Below are positions 34,527-45,822 of a stretch of DNA of 64,000 nucleotides, in pieces. The notes beneath the pieces are model-generated. The model had not been told where the DNA came from. It searched no databases and was given only the letters and a program-made list of their open reading frames with translations. The stretch covers positions 162,412 to 226,411 of the forward strand of contig JAGVSM010001407.1 in NCBI GenBank assembly GCA_022494885.1, given 5' to 3'. The stretch is from Micrasema longulum. Taxonomy: Eukaryota > Arthropoda > Insecta > Trichoptera > Brachycentridae. How positions within the stretch are numbered: the stretch's first letter is position 1; the number at the start of each line of letters is the position of its first letter. The translations under genes and the position numbers were made by a program.

Positions 34527-34885
34527 GAGCTATGCATTCCAGGTGAACTAGCTGACAGACGTCTGAGGATTTGATCAGCTTCATCTACAACGATAAAGAG
34601 TCATTATACTTGTACGAAACCATGGCATTAAATCTGGTGAACACACATTTGCGATCGCAGGCCCTATGGCATAGAATCCTCTCCCAGTAGAAGTGCAAAA
34701 CTTAAAACCCACCTATTTTCTAAATCATTTGAATCCGTAGCATATTATTGTTTTACTTCAATTTTAAGTCAAATCAAATTGAAAATTGCATTGAATCATT
34801 TTTTAAAGGGCTCTTGAGGTATTATATTACAAAAAGGGCGCTTTATAAATTGTTCGTAATAATAATAATATTAATTGGCACAAAA
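34527..34885 (+). mobile_element. L2/CR1-like LINE fragment, internally deleted
   Basis: Nucleotide match to the 10620-11768 LINE: GAGCTATGCATTCCAGGTGA, CTAGCTGACAGACG, CACATTTGCGATCGCAGGCC. It then jumps to the family 3' end GGGCTCTTGAGG...AAGGGCGCTTTATAAATTG and an AATAATAAT tail. Most of the 3' UTR is missing. Confidence 0.6.
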
Positions 34886-35120
34886 TCTTTAAGACCTATC
34901 TCTTTCGTGTGTAATTTTCCATTTTACACTGTGTTTATCATCTGCCTTACCTACTTATTGAATGTTCTCATACCGAGCTTATACTACACCCGGTACATGA
35001 AAAATATTACTATAAAAATATTTACGGCTTAGAATAACTATACTAGGCTTATTCCATTGTTTATTTTTTACTACGTCTCATTTTTGCGTAAATTTAAGAA
35101 CCATCTGCCTAGGCATGTAC

Positions 35121-35695
35121 AGTATTTTGAAATTAAAGGGGTCTAAAAAGTTGCCTTTTGGATTACTCGGGATGCAAAAAATATTTTTTTTAAATTTGAT
35201 AATACTTTTGGCCCTCAACCAGAGCTTGAAGTTTTCAAAAAAGTCTTTTTTTTTGCCCTAAACCGGCTGTCATTTTGTATTTAAGTAAGTAAATCAGTCT
35301 AATTAAATTGTATAATCTGCATTAAATCTTATTATATAAGCATCCAAGGGCGTGAGTTGCACTTTGTTTTGTAATAAATGGGTAGCATTGTTTTAATGTG
35401 CCATTGTTTTCGTAAATTTTAGTCAGGCGCTCAACGGACTCAGTTCCGCGGAGTGTATTTTTTTGAATTTCGGTAGTTTTAAAACGTGTTCGAATTTGTA
35501 ATGTGATATAGTTATATCTTACCGAACAAATAATAATTTTATCAATATAGATAATTAAAAAATGTTCAGACAGTTATAATTTTCAAACTTCTGTTTAGGG
35601 CCAAAAGTAGTATGGAATATTTTTTTAAATAATTTTTACGTTCAATGCGATCCAGAAGACAACTTTCTAGACCACTTTCACTTTGATATCTAAAA
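35121..35695. mobile_element. Long-TIR non-autonomous element
   Basis: Left 35121-35240 and right 35571-35695 pair as imperfect inverted repeats of about 110 bp, sharing GGTCTA-AAAGTTG-CTT-TGGAT, a T/A-rich segment, TACTTTTGGCCCT and AACCAGAGCTTGAAG. The loop of about 330 bp has no ORF. Superfamily unknown. Confidence 0.55.
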
Positions 35696-35869
35696 AAAAA
35701 AAACTTCATACATTATCGGCCCACTCTAATATACAGTTACTAATAGTGATAAATTAATCTTTTTATTAACAAATATTTTTAAAAACTAAGCAAACTTAAT
35801 GCGTAATTTACTTTTCTAAAACTTGTCACTGGCTAGAAAAATCCAGTAGAGTGGTGAAAAGGCCTTATA

Positions 35870-36120
35870 TCAAAAATAGCATTATATCAACTCATTAGTT
35901 AACCCGAAGAAAAAAAAATGATAATGATCCTTTAAATAAAAATAACTTTATATGATTTACTTTCATATAACTTTGAATTATCTATCCTTACCTCTGTTTT
36001 GTATAAATACATTGAACTCTTTAATAAAGATACCAGTCTCGAAGATGTCGCGAAAGCGATGAAACCGGTCACTGGATATTCCAAATTTGTGGATTAAGTC
36101 TTTTATTTAAATAATAAATT
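35870..36120 (+). repeat. Repeat carrying a hammerhead-like motif, copy 2
   Basis: Homologous in reverse complement to 22680-22900 over the motif and about 150 bp upstream of it. Ends in TTTATTTAAATAATAAATTA. Confidence 0.65.
36033..36075 (+). ncRNA. Hammerhead-like fold
   Basis: Outer stem CCAGT 36033-36037 with ACTGG 36071-36075; core CTCGAAGA 36038-36045; hairpin 36046-36060 with GAAA loop; GAAA 36061-36064; CCGGTC 36065-36070, with GTC as the cleavage triplet. The core is one base longer than canonical. Confidence 0.35.
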
Positions 36121-36133
36121 ACTTCATTTTATT

Positions 36134-36190
36134 AAATGGCAAGTAAACGCACAACTAATACACCATAAGGCCGAATAATCTTCACTGAAT
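36134..36190 (-). mobile_element. SINE-like repeat, family D head, inverted
   Basis: TAATACACCATAAGGCCGAA is the complement of the GGCC...TGGTGTA head. A GGGCCGGGTGGATTGG body-like motif lies 100 bp to the right. Confidence 0.4.
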
Positions 36191-36654
36191 CTCCTTTAGC
36201 AAAATTTTCACGCGCGAGTAGAAACGAAAGAAAAAAAAAGAATAAACAAGTATCCAGTGTATCCACCCACCCTACCGGGCCGGGTGGATTGGCTCGATAC
36301 ATGGGAAATGGACACACTACTCGTACATTTCACTTTTAAATCATTGACAGGATCGCGTGTTTTCGCAATTAATTAAATTCAAAATTAATACAAACCATTC
36401 TACTACAGAAATGAATGTGACAGGTGATAGATCGCGGCTTATTCCATCGGGGCCAGGTACAAGCATAGAATAAGTATTAATGGGCGTTATTCCAGCTCTA
36501 TATCCGGAGCGGTTATGAGGTTAATAAGTAAGAGTTTTTACAATACCTTCCTTATTCTACGGCTATTCTTTGGTACAGCTTTATACCAAATTTATAAGTA
36601 AGGACCCTTGTCTTTAAATTTTTATTTAAAATTAATAGCGACAGCATTTTACTT

Positions 36655-37164
36655 TTTTTTATTTATTTAATTTTACAATACGCCCAAGGGGCATTTACAA
36701 AAAATATACAGGTAAGTACAAACATAACGTAAGTAAAAATTTAAAAGATAAACAACGCTTTTTTGTTTACATGTAGAAACAATAAAAACATACTGCTTTG
36801 CAAAATAAAAAGTGAAACTTTACATAGTAAAAAAGAAAAAAAATTTATGGATATAAAATTTATGGATATAAAATTTTTTTATGGAAAGAAAAGTAATTGA
36901 ATTAAAAAGCAAATTGTAAATAACTTGTAAAGAATTTAAACAAAAAAATATATACATTTACATATACTTATACGTATAAAAAAAATGGTATTAACAAATT
37001 ATTGTTAAAAACAAATAATATAAATTAGCTAACAGTAAGTATATATAAAATAATAACATAATATCTGGTACACAAAAATATTTGATACATTAATTTCAGA
37101 AAAATATAATAATAAATAATAATACACATTAAAAACAGAGAAAAAATTGTATGAAAAAGAATAT
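36655..37164 (-). mobile_element. LINE 3' tail and AT-rich sequence
   Basis: Minus-strand end GTAAATGCCCCTTGGGCGTA with a TTAAATAAATAAA tail at 36655-36720. The remainder is A-rich with a repeated TTTATGGATATAAAA motif near 36843 and no gene. Confidence 0.45.
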
Positions 37165-38065
37165 TTATTTTATTTATCACTTTATATACACATACATATG
37201 AGGGCGGGTATATTGCCTTAAGGCAATTTCTTCCTACCTACGCAAACCGTTCAGTTTGAGAAAATTACATAGACATATTTCACTTAGTTTCAATAATAAA
37301 GTCTTATTTTATCTTATCTTATTTTATTTTATTTTATTATATTTTATCTCTAATTCTTAATATTTTAAATATATTTATATTTTCGACACTTGACACTTGT
37401 GCAATATTTACATGTGCACCCTCATTCCAATATAACACCCACCCTCTCACTCACTTACACTCACGCAAACACACTAGTACGTATTGTACGAGTATTTAAT
37501 GTATTTCTGTGGATATCTGTCATTGGTTTTATTCTGTATATTTTATTTGTTGTATTTTTGTTACATGTATTACTGTTGATATCCCCAATAAATTAAATAA
37601 AATAAAAAATATTGAATCTTACAATTTTATACAAAAATCAAAAACAATGATTAACAAAATAATAATAAATAAAAAAAATAATACTATACTATACTATGAA
37701 GAGAGAGGGGATGGGAAATAAAAAAGAAGGATAAAGGTACAACTTAAATATTTAGATAGTGAAATTTCAATCTTGACGTAAATGTACCTAAATAAAAAGT
37801 CTTTAACATAAGTGGGTAGATTATTCCACAATTGAGCAGCTACCACTGTAAAGAAAGAAAGAGGAGGCAAGAAAATTAGAGCGATGAAAAGGTATTAAAA
37901 GGGTTCTCTCGTGACTAGAACGAAGAGATAGTCCGTGTTGTGATAGAGGTTAGAAGAGCTCTCTCAGATAAACAGGCGAAGTGGGATTATTTAGAATATT
38001 GTGAAGAAGTGACAGAATGTGAATGTTTCTTCTATGCCTGATACGAAGCCAGTGTAGTTAATTTT
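37165..38065 (-). mobile_element. L2/CR1-like LINE 3' part (GCCCGCCCTTAT family)
   Basis: The minus strand from 38050 reads LHWLRIRHRRNIHILSLLHN and ILNNPTSPVYLREL, then VVAAQLWNNLPTYVKD, then the 3' UTR with the TTGCCTTAAGGCAATATACC end at about 37210. This links the short GCCCGCCC tails elsewhere to an L2/CR1-type LINE. The 3' UTR is split by a plus-strand insertion at 37286-37609. Confidence 0.65.
37286..37609 (+). mobile_element. LINE 3' tail nested in a LINE 3' UTR
   Basis: Host sequence GACATATT...GAATCTTAC is contiguous at 22.5 kb but here separated by about 320 bp that ends in AATAAATTAAATAAAATAAA, a plus-strand LINE tail. A short TATT duplicate may be the TSD. Confidence 0.55.
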
Positions 38066-38750
38066 AAGTAGTTTATTGCGAAAACAAAGCCTTACACGCC
38101 TTACACACACAGTCCTTTTTTCTGAAGTATTGTTCGTACGTCGCCGTCGCTTCATTCACTTTAATTTTGTTCGGAATTTGTCGAGAAAGTCAAGGCTTCG
38201 CTTCCCGTTTGCGTCCGGGTAGGAAGTAGGAACACAATGAGTAAGTAGTGTTAGCACCCACATAATATGTATAATTTGTGTGCACTGTTTGTACAATAAC
38301 TGTATAATTGCTTAAGGACGCAAGTAAGGACTTAAAATTAAGAATATTTTCCGAAATTAATATTTTACCACTTACCGACTTTTCGAGACCTATCCGTCTC
38401 TTCTCTGTAATGGTCATCCTATACCTATTAAACTCATGCCCCTCCCTCTCTTTTTAACTGTTTCTCCCACAACATAAAATATTTTCATTACCTAATCAGC
38501 GCATGTAAGAGTTAAAAATACTAAAAATAATATGATTAAATCGAATTGATATTTGATTATTATTAACCCTTTGAGACCGTATGTACGTTCAATATAACAC
38601 TAACTTGGCGATTTTATTTTTCCTGTTATCAACCAAATAATAACGTCGGCTTTTTGTTTTCTAATTGCTGACAATCTTCTCTATAGCGTCTATTTTTGTC
38701 CGCCAGTTTGCAATCCGTAATCCCGCCTAAAACGTCTTTCACATTTCGAA
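38066..38750. other. No supported gene
   Basis: Mixed-composition sequence; minus ORF 38190-38417 has no recognised motif. Confidence 0.4.
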
Positions 38751-38751
38751 A

Positions 38752-38865
38752 GTCAATAATAATAATAATGTTTGGATAATTTATATAGCGCCATTTTTGT
38801 GAAAATCACCTCAAGGGCGCTGTACAGTAAATAAATATCCCAACACGTCTTGCAGCTACAGAGCG
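38752..38865 (-). mobile_element. L2/CR1-like LINE 3' end
   Basis: Minus-strand CGCCCTTGAGGTGATTTTC, AAATGGCGCTATATAAATTA and an ATTATTATTATT tail match the ends at 11.7 and 34.8 kb. Confidence 0.6.
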
Positions 38866-39250
38866 CATGGACGGTTGGGATTCTAGTTCCTCGTCTCCAA
38901 TTATGATATATATGAGCTAGATAACAGAACGTCTTGCAGCTACAGAGCGCATGGACAATAAGAAATATAGCCCCTATTTCCATTTTTATTTTTGAAAATT
39001 TATTTGACAATGAAGTTTAAAGTTTAAGTGATATTTTAAAAACGAAATAAAAAGCAAGTTTATAAAATTGGAATTTAGATAACAACAAGTCTTGCAGCTA
39101 CTGAGCGCATGGACGGTTGAAATTCTAGACCCCATTTACTAAATTTAGATATTTGATAACATTTACATAATATGATAAAACTAATATGATAGCTAACATC
39201 ACAAAAAGTCTTGCAGCTTCAAAACGCATCGACAAATGGAATTTCAACAA
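38847..39250. repeat. Four spaced copies of a 40-bp motif
   Basis: GTCTTGCAGCTACAGAGCGC followed by ATGGACGGTTGGGATTCTAG starts at 38847. Variants begin at 38931, 39089 and 39208 (spacing 84, 158, 119). Homology is strongest over the first 30 bases. Spacers are unrelated AT-rich sequence. Confidence 0.7.
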
Positions 39251-39691
39251 CATAAGAATGATTTTAAAAAGTTAATAGTAAAAAATAATTTAAAAAAACG
39301 CAAAAATAATACATTGAGTAAAAAACTAGTAAGTATGGCAATTAAGTGAACATGTAACAGCACAAAAAGTAAAATATAAAAATAAAATTAAAAAAACTAA
39401 AAAGTTATATTCTCGTTATATCACCGATTCCTTCCGTTATTATTTGCTATATTTAAGGACAAATGCCAACTGGCATCTGGCCTGTGATGTAATATGTTTA
39501 AATTTATGTATGCTATCATTGTCATTGTTTTTTTTTTATTTGATTAAATGTACTTAAGCATGTATTTGTAAATGGTATTTATTTTCTATACAAAGCAATA
39601 ACTTCTAAACTATAAGAAAGAAAAAAACGAAATATTTCAATAAATCTCTTTAACCAAATATTTTTTGCAACTACCAGATTTAACTCAGGTT

Positions 39692-39831
39692 TACGAGGGT
39701 TCATCATTACCATCGAGTTGTAAATAACTCATTATTAAAAATTGAAATCAAGTTGGGGTAGAGCGGGGTTTGAACCTCGGACCTCTGATACGTGAGTCCG
39801 TACCACTAGCAACGGGACCACAAACCGATTG
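39692..39831 (-). mobile_element. tRNA-derived SINE, family B
   Basis: Third copy: head CGGTTTGTGGTCCCGTTGC, GGTTCAAACCCCGC B box, truncated body. It directly abuts a family A head. Confidence 0.7.
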
Positions 39832-39832
39832 T

Positions 39833-39933
39833 TTTTTTTTAAATAAATATTTTATGTCAATTATATCGGGAATCGAACCTGAAACCTCTTGCATGTTAGG
39901 CAAACTCATTGACCACTACACTACGAGGCCGAC
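39833..39933 (-). mobile_element. SINE family A head
   Basis: GGCCTCGTAGTGTAGTGGTC and the GGTTCGATTCCCG B box on the minus strand; truncated after TTTAAAAAA. Adjacent to the family B SINE at its left, so one probably inserted in the other's tail. Confidence 0.7.
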
Positions 39934-40949
39934 AACGGGTTTTAGAGGGTTAACGCACTTTATAGTATTAAAATCTATGAAAATAATTTTACTGAAAAAT
40001 GTGAACAAATCGTCGGAATCATAGAACAACGACGGATGTGCGAAAAATGCGACATTGACTTTTTTTATATTTGATATTGAAAAAGTTAAATAAAGGCTTT
40101 TTTTCCAGATTTGAAAAAATATGTACATATATACATAAATAACTGAAGTATCAAATGATATACTTCTGCACTTATCAATTTGTGACATAGTGTCAAAAAA
40201 AAATATACCGCTCTTACGTAAAGTTGAAGAAAATCACATGCGTCGTTGTTCTACGATCCCGACGAAATGACGTAAATATTCCTAGGTCCTTGATATTTTT
40301 TTCTCTGTGTATTAAAAATATTTTTCAGTCGCGTCATGACTATATTTTGACTGGCTTTACTTAAATTTTAACAACTTCCCATACACTCCAACACAAACTT
40401 CACAATCTAAATACACACGTATCAAATGTATGTATGTATTTTACAATACGCCCAGTCTGTAGTTTGTCCTAACGGCACTTCAGGCTTGCAAATAAGGAGT
40501 CGCCACAGTCTGACCTAATTGGCAAACGACCAAGAAAATCAACTCTCATCAGCAAAGGACGAATCGTGTACTCTCGCTGGATATCCTGAGATTGTGTTCG
40601 TCATTCCTTTTTTACAACTTGTAGTTTTTGTGACGGATTCACTTGAGCCTCAGGATCAAGTATGTGGAATTTGCATGTTAACGCCATTTTACATTTTCAC
40701 TCTTCTCGACACGAAAATACAGATACGTTAATTTTGGTTATTTTTTTAATTTTTCAAAAACAACGGTTTTTGGCTATTTTTTTCTGTGTTGTTATCCCAG
40801 CGCCAAAAACCGTATAAAATTAGATTTTTTCATGGTGAAAGTACAATGTACCTGACGATAAAGACGATCATAAAAAAACGCTATGTTCAGGTTCATGACA
40901 AAAGTTGCCATACTTAATTTTGTCAAAAGTTGTTTTAAACTACATAATA
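39934..40949. other. No supported gene
   Basis: AT-rich; ORF 40519-40731 has no recognised motif. TTTTACAATACGCCCAG at about 40440 resembles a LINE end. Confidence 0.4.
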
Positions 40950-41380
40950 AGGAACTTCAGCTCTACGGGAAACTGGAAACAATAAATGTTATTTTTGCGT
41001 GCGGTAAATATTAGAGCATTAATTTGTACGGCAAATTTGAAGTGTACGTTGAAGTGTAATTGAAGTGTACGAAAATAATAATAAAAAATATTTTAATAAA
41101 AACGAACTACTTTGAAAGACGTCACTGGTTCATATGAATCAACCAATGATAAGAGAGTTATTGAAGATTTCCGGTTTGCTTGCCGTCAATGGACCGATGG
41201 CAGAACTGATCGTGAATAAGCGAAAGAGAACCTCTGACGTCACACGCAGAGTTATTTCAGACACAAAACTTTTAAAAATTATAGCGCAGATAATACGAAG
41301 TAAAAAAATTATTTTTAAAAAATTGCCTTAGTTCAATAGACTATTTACAAATAAATAAAACCACTGAACTTTTTCACTAC
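40950..41380 (+). repeat. Unnamed dispersed repeat, copy 2
   Basis: Partner of 26890-27260. Blocks CTACGGGAAACTGGAAAC, GCGTGCGGTAAATATTAG, AAGACGTCACTGGTTC, CAACCAATGATAAG, CTGACGTCACACG. The 65-residue ORF across it is not conserved in the partner. Confidence 0.5.
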
Positions 41381-42533
41381 ATGGGTCTACAATACAAATT
41401 GTGGCATGACGGTTTAAGACGTTTGCGGAAAAATCAAATCCTTTTGCCTAAATTTTATACAAAACGCACGTTTAGAATCACGATAAAATATAAAAAACGG
41501 CTGTTGTAATTTGAAGACTTTTTTCAAACACAGTAGACGTGTCCTTAAACTTTTCAAATCCAGAGCCCCCTAAATTGGGGGGCCTAATATTAAATTTAAT
41601 CCCGCTTCAAAGCAATTTACTTTACTGTTTCAAATGACAAAAAAATTTTTTGCTGATTTAATGCCGTAAGACTTTTCGGTGAGACAAAATATTCGAATAA
41701 ACTGGTTTTCTCAACAATATAACATAGGTACACAATAATAATACCCGTTTTATTACATATCCACAAGTGATGAATAATGTTATTTTGGTGTTTTCTGTTC
41801 GGACTTCAAATAATCTCTTATTTATATGTGTAAGGCGTGTATATTCGTACAGTGTTGCATTATTCAAAATAATATATCGAAAGAAAATTTCGCTACAATA
41901 CTGAAAGTAAAAAACTGATTTTACTCTTCCCCGAACAAAAGTACGTTTGGGACTCGGGAGTTTTATTTGCTGGGCCGACGATACCAAAAATAACTTCTAA
42001 CATATTAAACAGCGTCAATCAGATTACTTTAATATTTTTTAGGTCTTACCCTGCTATTTTTGAGGTGTTATTTTTATACTGTCTCAAAATGAAATGTTAT
42101 CATATTACTTTTACGTAGGAATATTCTGTTCTATTGTATTTTATGGTTCATAAACAAATTTCAAAAATCCGCATAATTGGTCTTATTTCGTCCAAATGAC
42201 AATCAACACTGAACGAAGACGACCATTTTTGTTCGTTCAAATTGTCCTTTAGTAGGTTTACTGAATTACAATGTAATTTACAATAAAGACTTGAATTTAA
42301 ATAACAAAAATTACAGCACATCTTACGTATCTATAATCTCCAGACAGGAAAGTTAATCTAAATATTATTAGCCGTAATGGTGCGAATCTAATGATGTTAA
42401 TGTAATAAATTAAAGTGACGGGTGGAAACCTGCATTCTGTAACGGAAATAGTCAAGATATAATATAAATGCCACTATTAAGTATGAAGGTCGATTATTAT
42501 GTTTCTTTTTGCTGATTCTGAAAAACTGAAATA
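41381..42533. other. No supported gene
   Basis: The 109-residue minus frame at 41658-41987 shows no motif and biased composition. Confidence 0.35.
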
Positions 42534-42545
42534 AACTGTAATTAT

Positions 42546-43149
42546 ATTTTTTATCAATATTCCTACAGAGATGAGGTAGAATTTTTTCAAATTCAGGATT
42601 ATCGATATTCGAGCGTTTACAGGGCTTATGACCTGTCATTGGCTGGGTTGAGTGGCCACTTTACGTTTTAACAACATTCCCCATTCCGCTTATTAGCGAA
42701 TATCGACATTGGCATCATTTTGATTCCTGTATATATCCTATTCAACGAGAAAGCATTCACTAGCGTGTTGGAGCACCATCTATGTATTGATATTGAAGTT
42801 AAGTATTTTAATTAGCATATTACTTTATTTTATGTATTTAAGACTCTTCCGAGTTAAATTAAGTACTAGTAATCGCCTGCAGATGATTCTGCAATTTATT
42901 TATACTTATATTTTGACCAGATCTTATTACACAACATTATTTTTTGGTGTGTGTATTTTTTGTACATACACAAATCTGGATTTTCTCCCGAGGGGGAGTA
43001 GGTATATATATTTTTTATTCTACCTCTAAAAATCTCTAAAAATTCTACCTCATCTCTGTAGGAATATTGATAAAAAATATATATACCTACTCCCCCTCGG
43101 GAGAAAATCCAGATTTGTGTATGTACAAAAAATACACACACCAAAAAAT
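42546..43149. mobile_element. 604-bp insertion with TIR, internal palindrome and 12-bp direct repeats
   Basis: Flanked by AACTGTAATTAT at 42534-42545 and 43150-43161. A 40-bp perfect inverted repeat joins 42544-42583 and 43041-43080 (TATCAATATTCCTACAGAGA...). The left 300 bp (to about 42840) is homologous, inverted, to 53690-54000 and carries the TTATGACCTGTCATTGGC family core. The right end is a perfect 82-bp inverted repeat. No ORF. Confidence 0.6.
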
Positions 43150-43151
43150 AA
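42937..43151. repeat. Perfect 82-bp inverted repeat, 51-bp loop
   Basis: Arms 42937-43018 and 43070-43151 match base for base. They include TTTTTGGTGTGTGTATTTTT, CACAAATCTGGATTTTCTCC and CGAGGGGGAGTAGG. The next bases on both sides mismatch. Zero divergence over a mixed-complexity arm implies very recent formation or an assembly artefact. Confidence 0.85.
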
Positions 43152-44099
43152 CTGTAATTATTATTATTGACGCGGCATCTCCTTTCTACAAAGCATTTTG
43201 AATAAAGAATTGTATTAGGTTCCTTAATTTAATCATTCAAACATAATCGTCATACGTCTTAAAAATTCAAAAACCACCATGTATTTCCTTCTGTAGATTG
43301 GTTTGCAGCAAAGAAAAGCATCTCCTTTTTCATTTATTCTTTTCCTTAATGGCTTTTCAACTGGACATAAGATATGTAGGTAGTAAGTTGATTATATTAT
43401 CTTCTTTCCTTGATCTGGGTACTCTGTGCGGGGTGGGGTTGTCCTCCGTGATTCGTTCCCTATACCGTTTCTTGTTCCTTCTAAAATGGTATGCATGCGA
43501 TTGTCGTGTTGCAAAATGCATTATAATATGGTCATATGAGTAGCTCTTAGCTTTCTCCCGGATTCTGCAAAAGCATGCTATTATTTATGAATACAAAGCT
43601 ATGGAAATGGTTCGTATTTTTGGCACTGACAACTTTTTTTATTACCAAGTGTAAGTAGTTAGGTGATTACCTAATACGTACACATATTTGCTTCGTTTCC
43701 GAAACATTTTGTACCCAGACATAAGTTTAGAGCAGAGTTCAAATCAATCAACTTTTAAGAATTACCCACTGTGCACATAATAATGATAATTATCGTTGGA
43801 TAAACAATCGGGTATTGGAAAGTTTTATATGTAATTCGCCGTGACATTTCCACGACCAGACACCATCACTTTCTTCGCATAAAAAATCTATTTGAATACA
43901 TATACATCAAGTATACCTATAAACTACCTATTTATTTACAGGTATATTCGTGAGATTTCACTTTCTTTTTGTACATGGTCTGTGCCTTTGGACGGGTTTG
44001 ATAACTTACTGATTTATTATGATACAAGGGTAATGATATTATTTAAATATTCTTTACTGTGTGCGTTATTGTTATAATTTTAGTTTTGATTATGAAATG
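43152..44099. other. No supported gene
   Basis: ORFs here are short and unrecognised. Confidence 0.35.
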
Positions 44100-44586
44100 C
44101 TAAATAAAACTTCGACTAACGCTGATTGCGTTGTTGCCACTTATTGCGGACGCTTCAAACAGCATCGCAGCGTCCATTGATAGGCTTTTTCTTTTTCGAA
44201 TTGATAGTACAGCTATTTGCATCCATCCAGCGACTGTCTGCTGCCCGTCATTAGCTGGTTCATATCTCAGCTTATCGTACACCTGGGGCAACAATAAAAT
44301 ATGGATTGTCTGTAGAGTTCCACAGACGAACAGATTCGATGGATGCACTCTTTTTCATCCATTCCTTCCTTATAAGCTTCTTTCTAGCACTTCCAAACCC
44401 GCTTCTCAACTTTTTAAGTGATTTCCAAACGGTCAACCCTGGCCGTGGCCTGCAGGGTGGTTTTCGCTGCTGGAATAAGTTCTCGGTGATATTTTCCGTC
44501 AAAGTTCTAGTTAATTTTCTTCTTAAAAAATTGTTATGGCTGATATAAATCAAATATCCTAATGCAATTTTTTTATACCGTACCAC
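44100..44586 (-). other. Unrecognised minus-strand reading, two overlapping frames
   Basis: Two minus frames (44272-44586 and 44100-44348) overlap in less AT-rich sequence. The first has LTVWKSLKKLRSGFGSARKK; the second YDKLRYEPANDGQQTVAGWM. They could be one broken ORF. Function unknown; a decayed transposon gene is possible. Confidence 0.25.
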
Positions 44587-44744
44587 AGTCGTCTGTTATG
44601 GTATGCGGTTATTTATCATGACACATTTTATTTTTGGTATTTATGCATGTATTCGAGTATTATTTTTATTTTACGTAGTCAATGTCGGCATAAAAAATAT
44701 GCATTTTTAAACCTTTTTTTAAATTGTAATATTTTATAATTTAT

Positions 44745-45215
44745 TTAAACACTTAATATACATATTCCTTTTAAACATATAGTACTTAGGCAATTTCTTC
44801 CTACCTACCCAAACCGTTGAACTTGAGAAAATAAATGGTAAATATGAACATATTGTAGGTCTATTGCATCACATGCTTTTATAATTTAATTAATTTTACC
44901 ATATTTTTTTATTGTTAATTATTGTAGCTTAACACAGGCACAGCCTAAAAAGCCTTAATAAATTCATTTATATGAAAACGAGTGTAATTTTGAATGAATT
45001 AATGAATAATAGAATCGTTTTAATTGAATAAAAAACGAAATAAAGTTTTTTTAGAAATGGGTGTTAATTTAAGTAAAAATCTACTGCATATTATTAAGAA
45101 AGGAGAGAGTAAAAGTGGGATGGAAAGAAGGAGAGGAAATTAAAAAAATACTAAAATATTCAAGTAGTGATATTTCAATATGCTATCATACATACATGTG
45201 AACACCTAAGTAAGG
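44745..45215 (-). mobile_element. LINE 3' UTR (GCCCGCCCTTAT family), decayed
   Basis: GGCAATTTCTTCCTACCTAC, CAAACCGTTGAACTTGAG and the GAAAGGAGAGAGTA tract recur in order as at 37.2 and 48.1 kb. Coding remnants are not readable. Confidence 0.55.
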
Positions 45216-45631
45216 ATTTTTTCAAACTAATCATCTTGGTCTAAAGTAATCTTTGAGAAAGCAATAAATGTAACCTTATACGTACATATTGGTATAGAAT
45301 GTACAAATTAATCAAGTGTAGAATATGTTATTTTTCCGAGAAAATGTTGTTACAATTGTTGACATTTGCCACTTATTAAGTCACAGTGTAGTATATAATT
45401 TGTCTCTGTGTTTATAAGCTTAGTTCCGGATATTAGATTTCACCTCTCTGTCTGCGTTTTAAACTCCCACGCTGATGACCCGATAACAGACCCCATTGTA
45501 ATGTTCTGTCACCTGTACTTAGTAGTTCCACTATTCAAACGGGATCCTAATTCAGTGGGTGACGTCTCAATAAGAGTATCTTTGCAAGATTAAACAAATA
45601 ATCACATAAAAATGTCTGATTTAACAGCGTT

Positions 45632-45722
45632 GTTGAACCACTGGGCGTATGACCTATTGGCTGGTTAAAGGTAATAATTAATTAATTAATTCACTGTAAT
45701 GTTCACCGTTCTGCTTTTTTGT
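45632..45722 (-). repeat. TGACAGGTCA-family repeat, inverted
   Basis: GGGCGTATGACCTATTGGCT and GGTTAAAGG, then AATGTTCACCGTTCTGC. Confidence 0.4.
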
Positions 45723-45822
45723 TCATTAAAGCCAAATTAAACTAGGCAATAATAAATAAAAATTGAGATGAATAAATTAATCAGATACCAAAATAATTTC
45801 TAAATTCCACACAGGTCAGAGT

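Noticed and set aside
38847..39250. CRISPR-like array of repeats and spacers
   Set aside because: Only four diverging repeats with very unequal spacers in a eukaryotic, transposon-rich context, and no cas genes.
41658..41987. 109-residue minus-strand ORF
   Set aside because: No motif, no repeat partner in the window and low-complexity codon use; probably chance.
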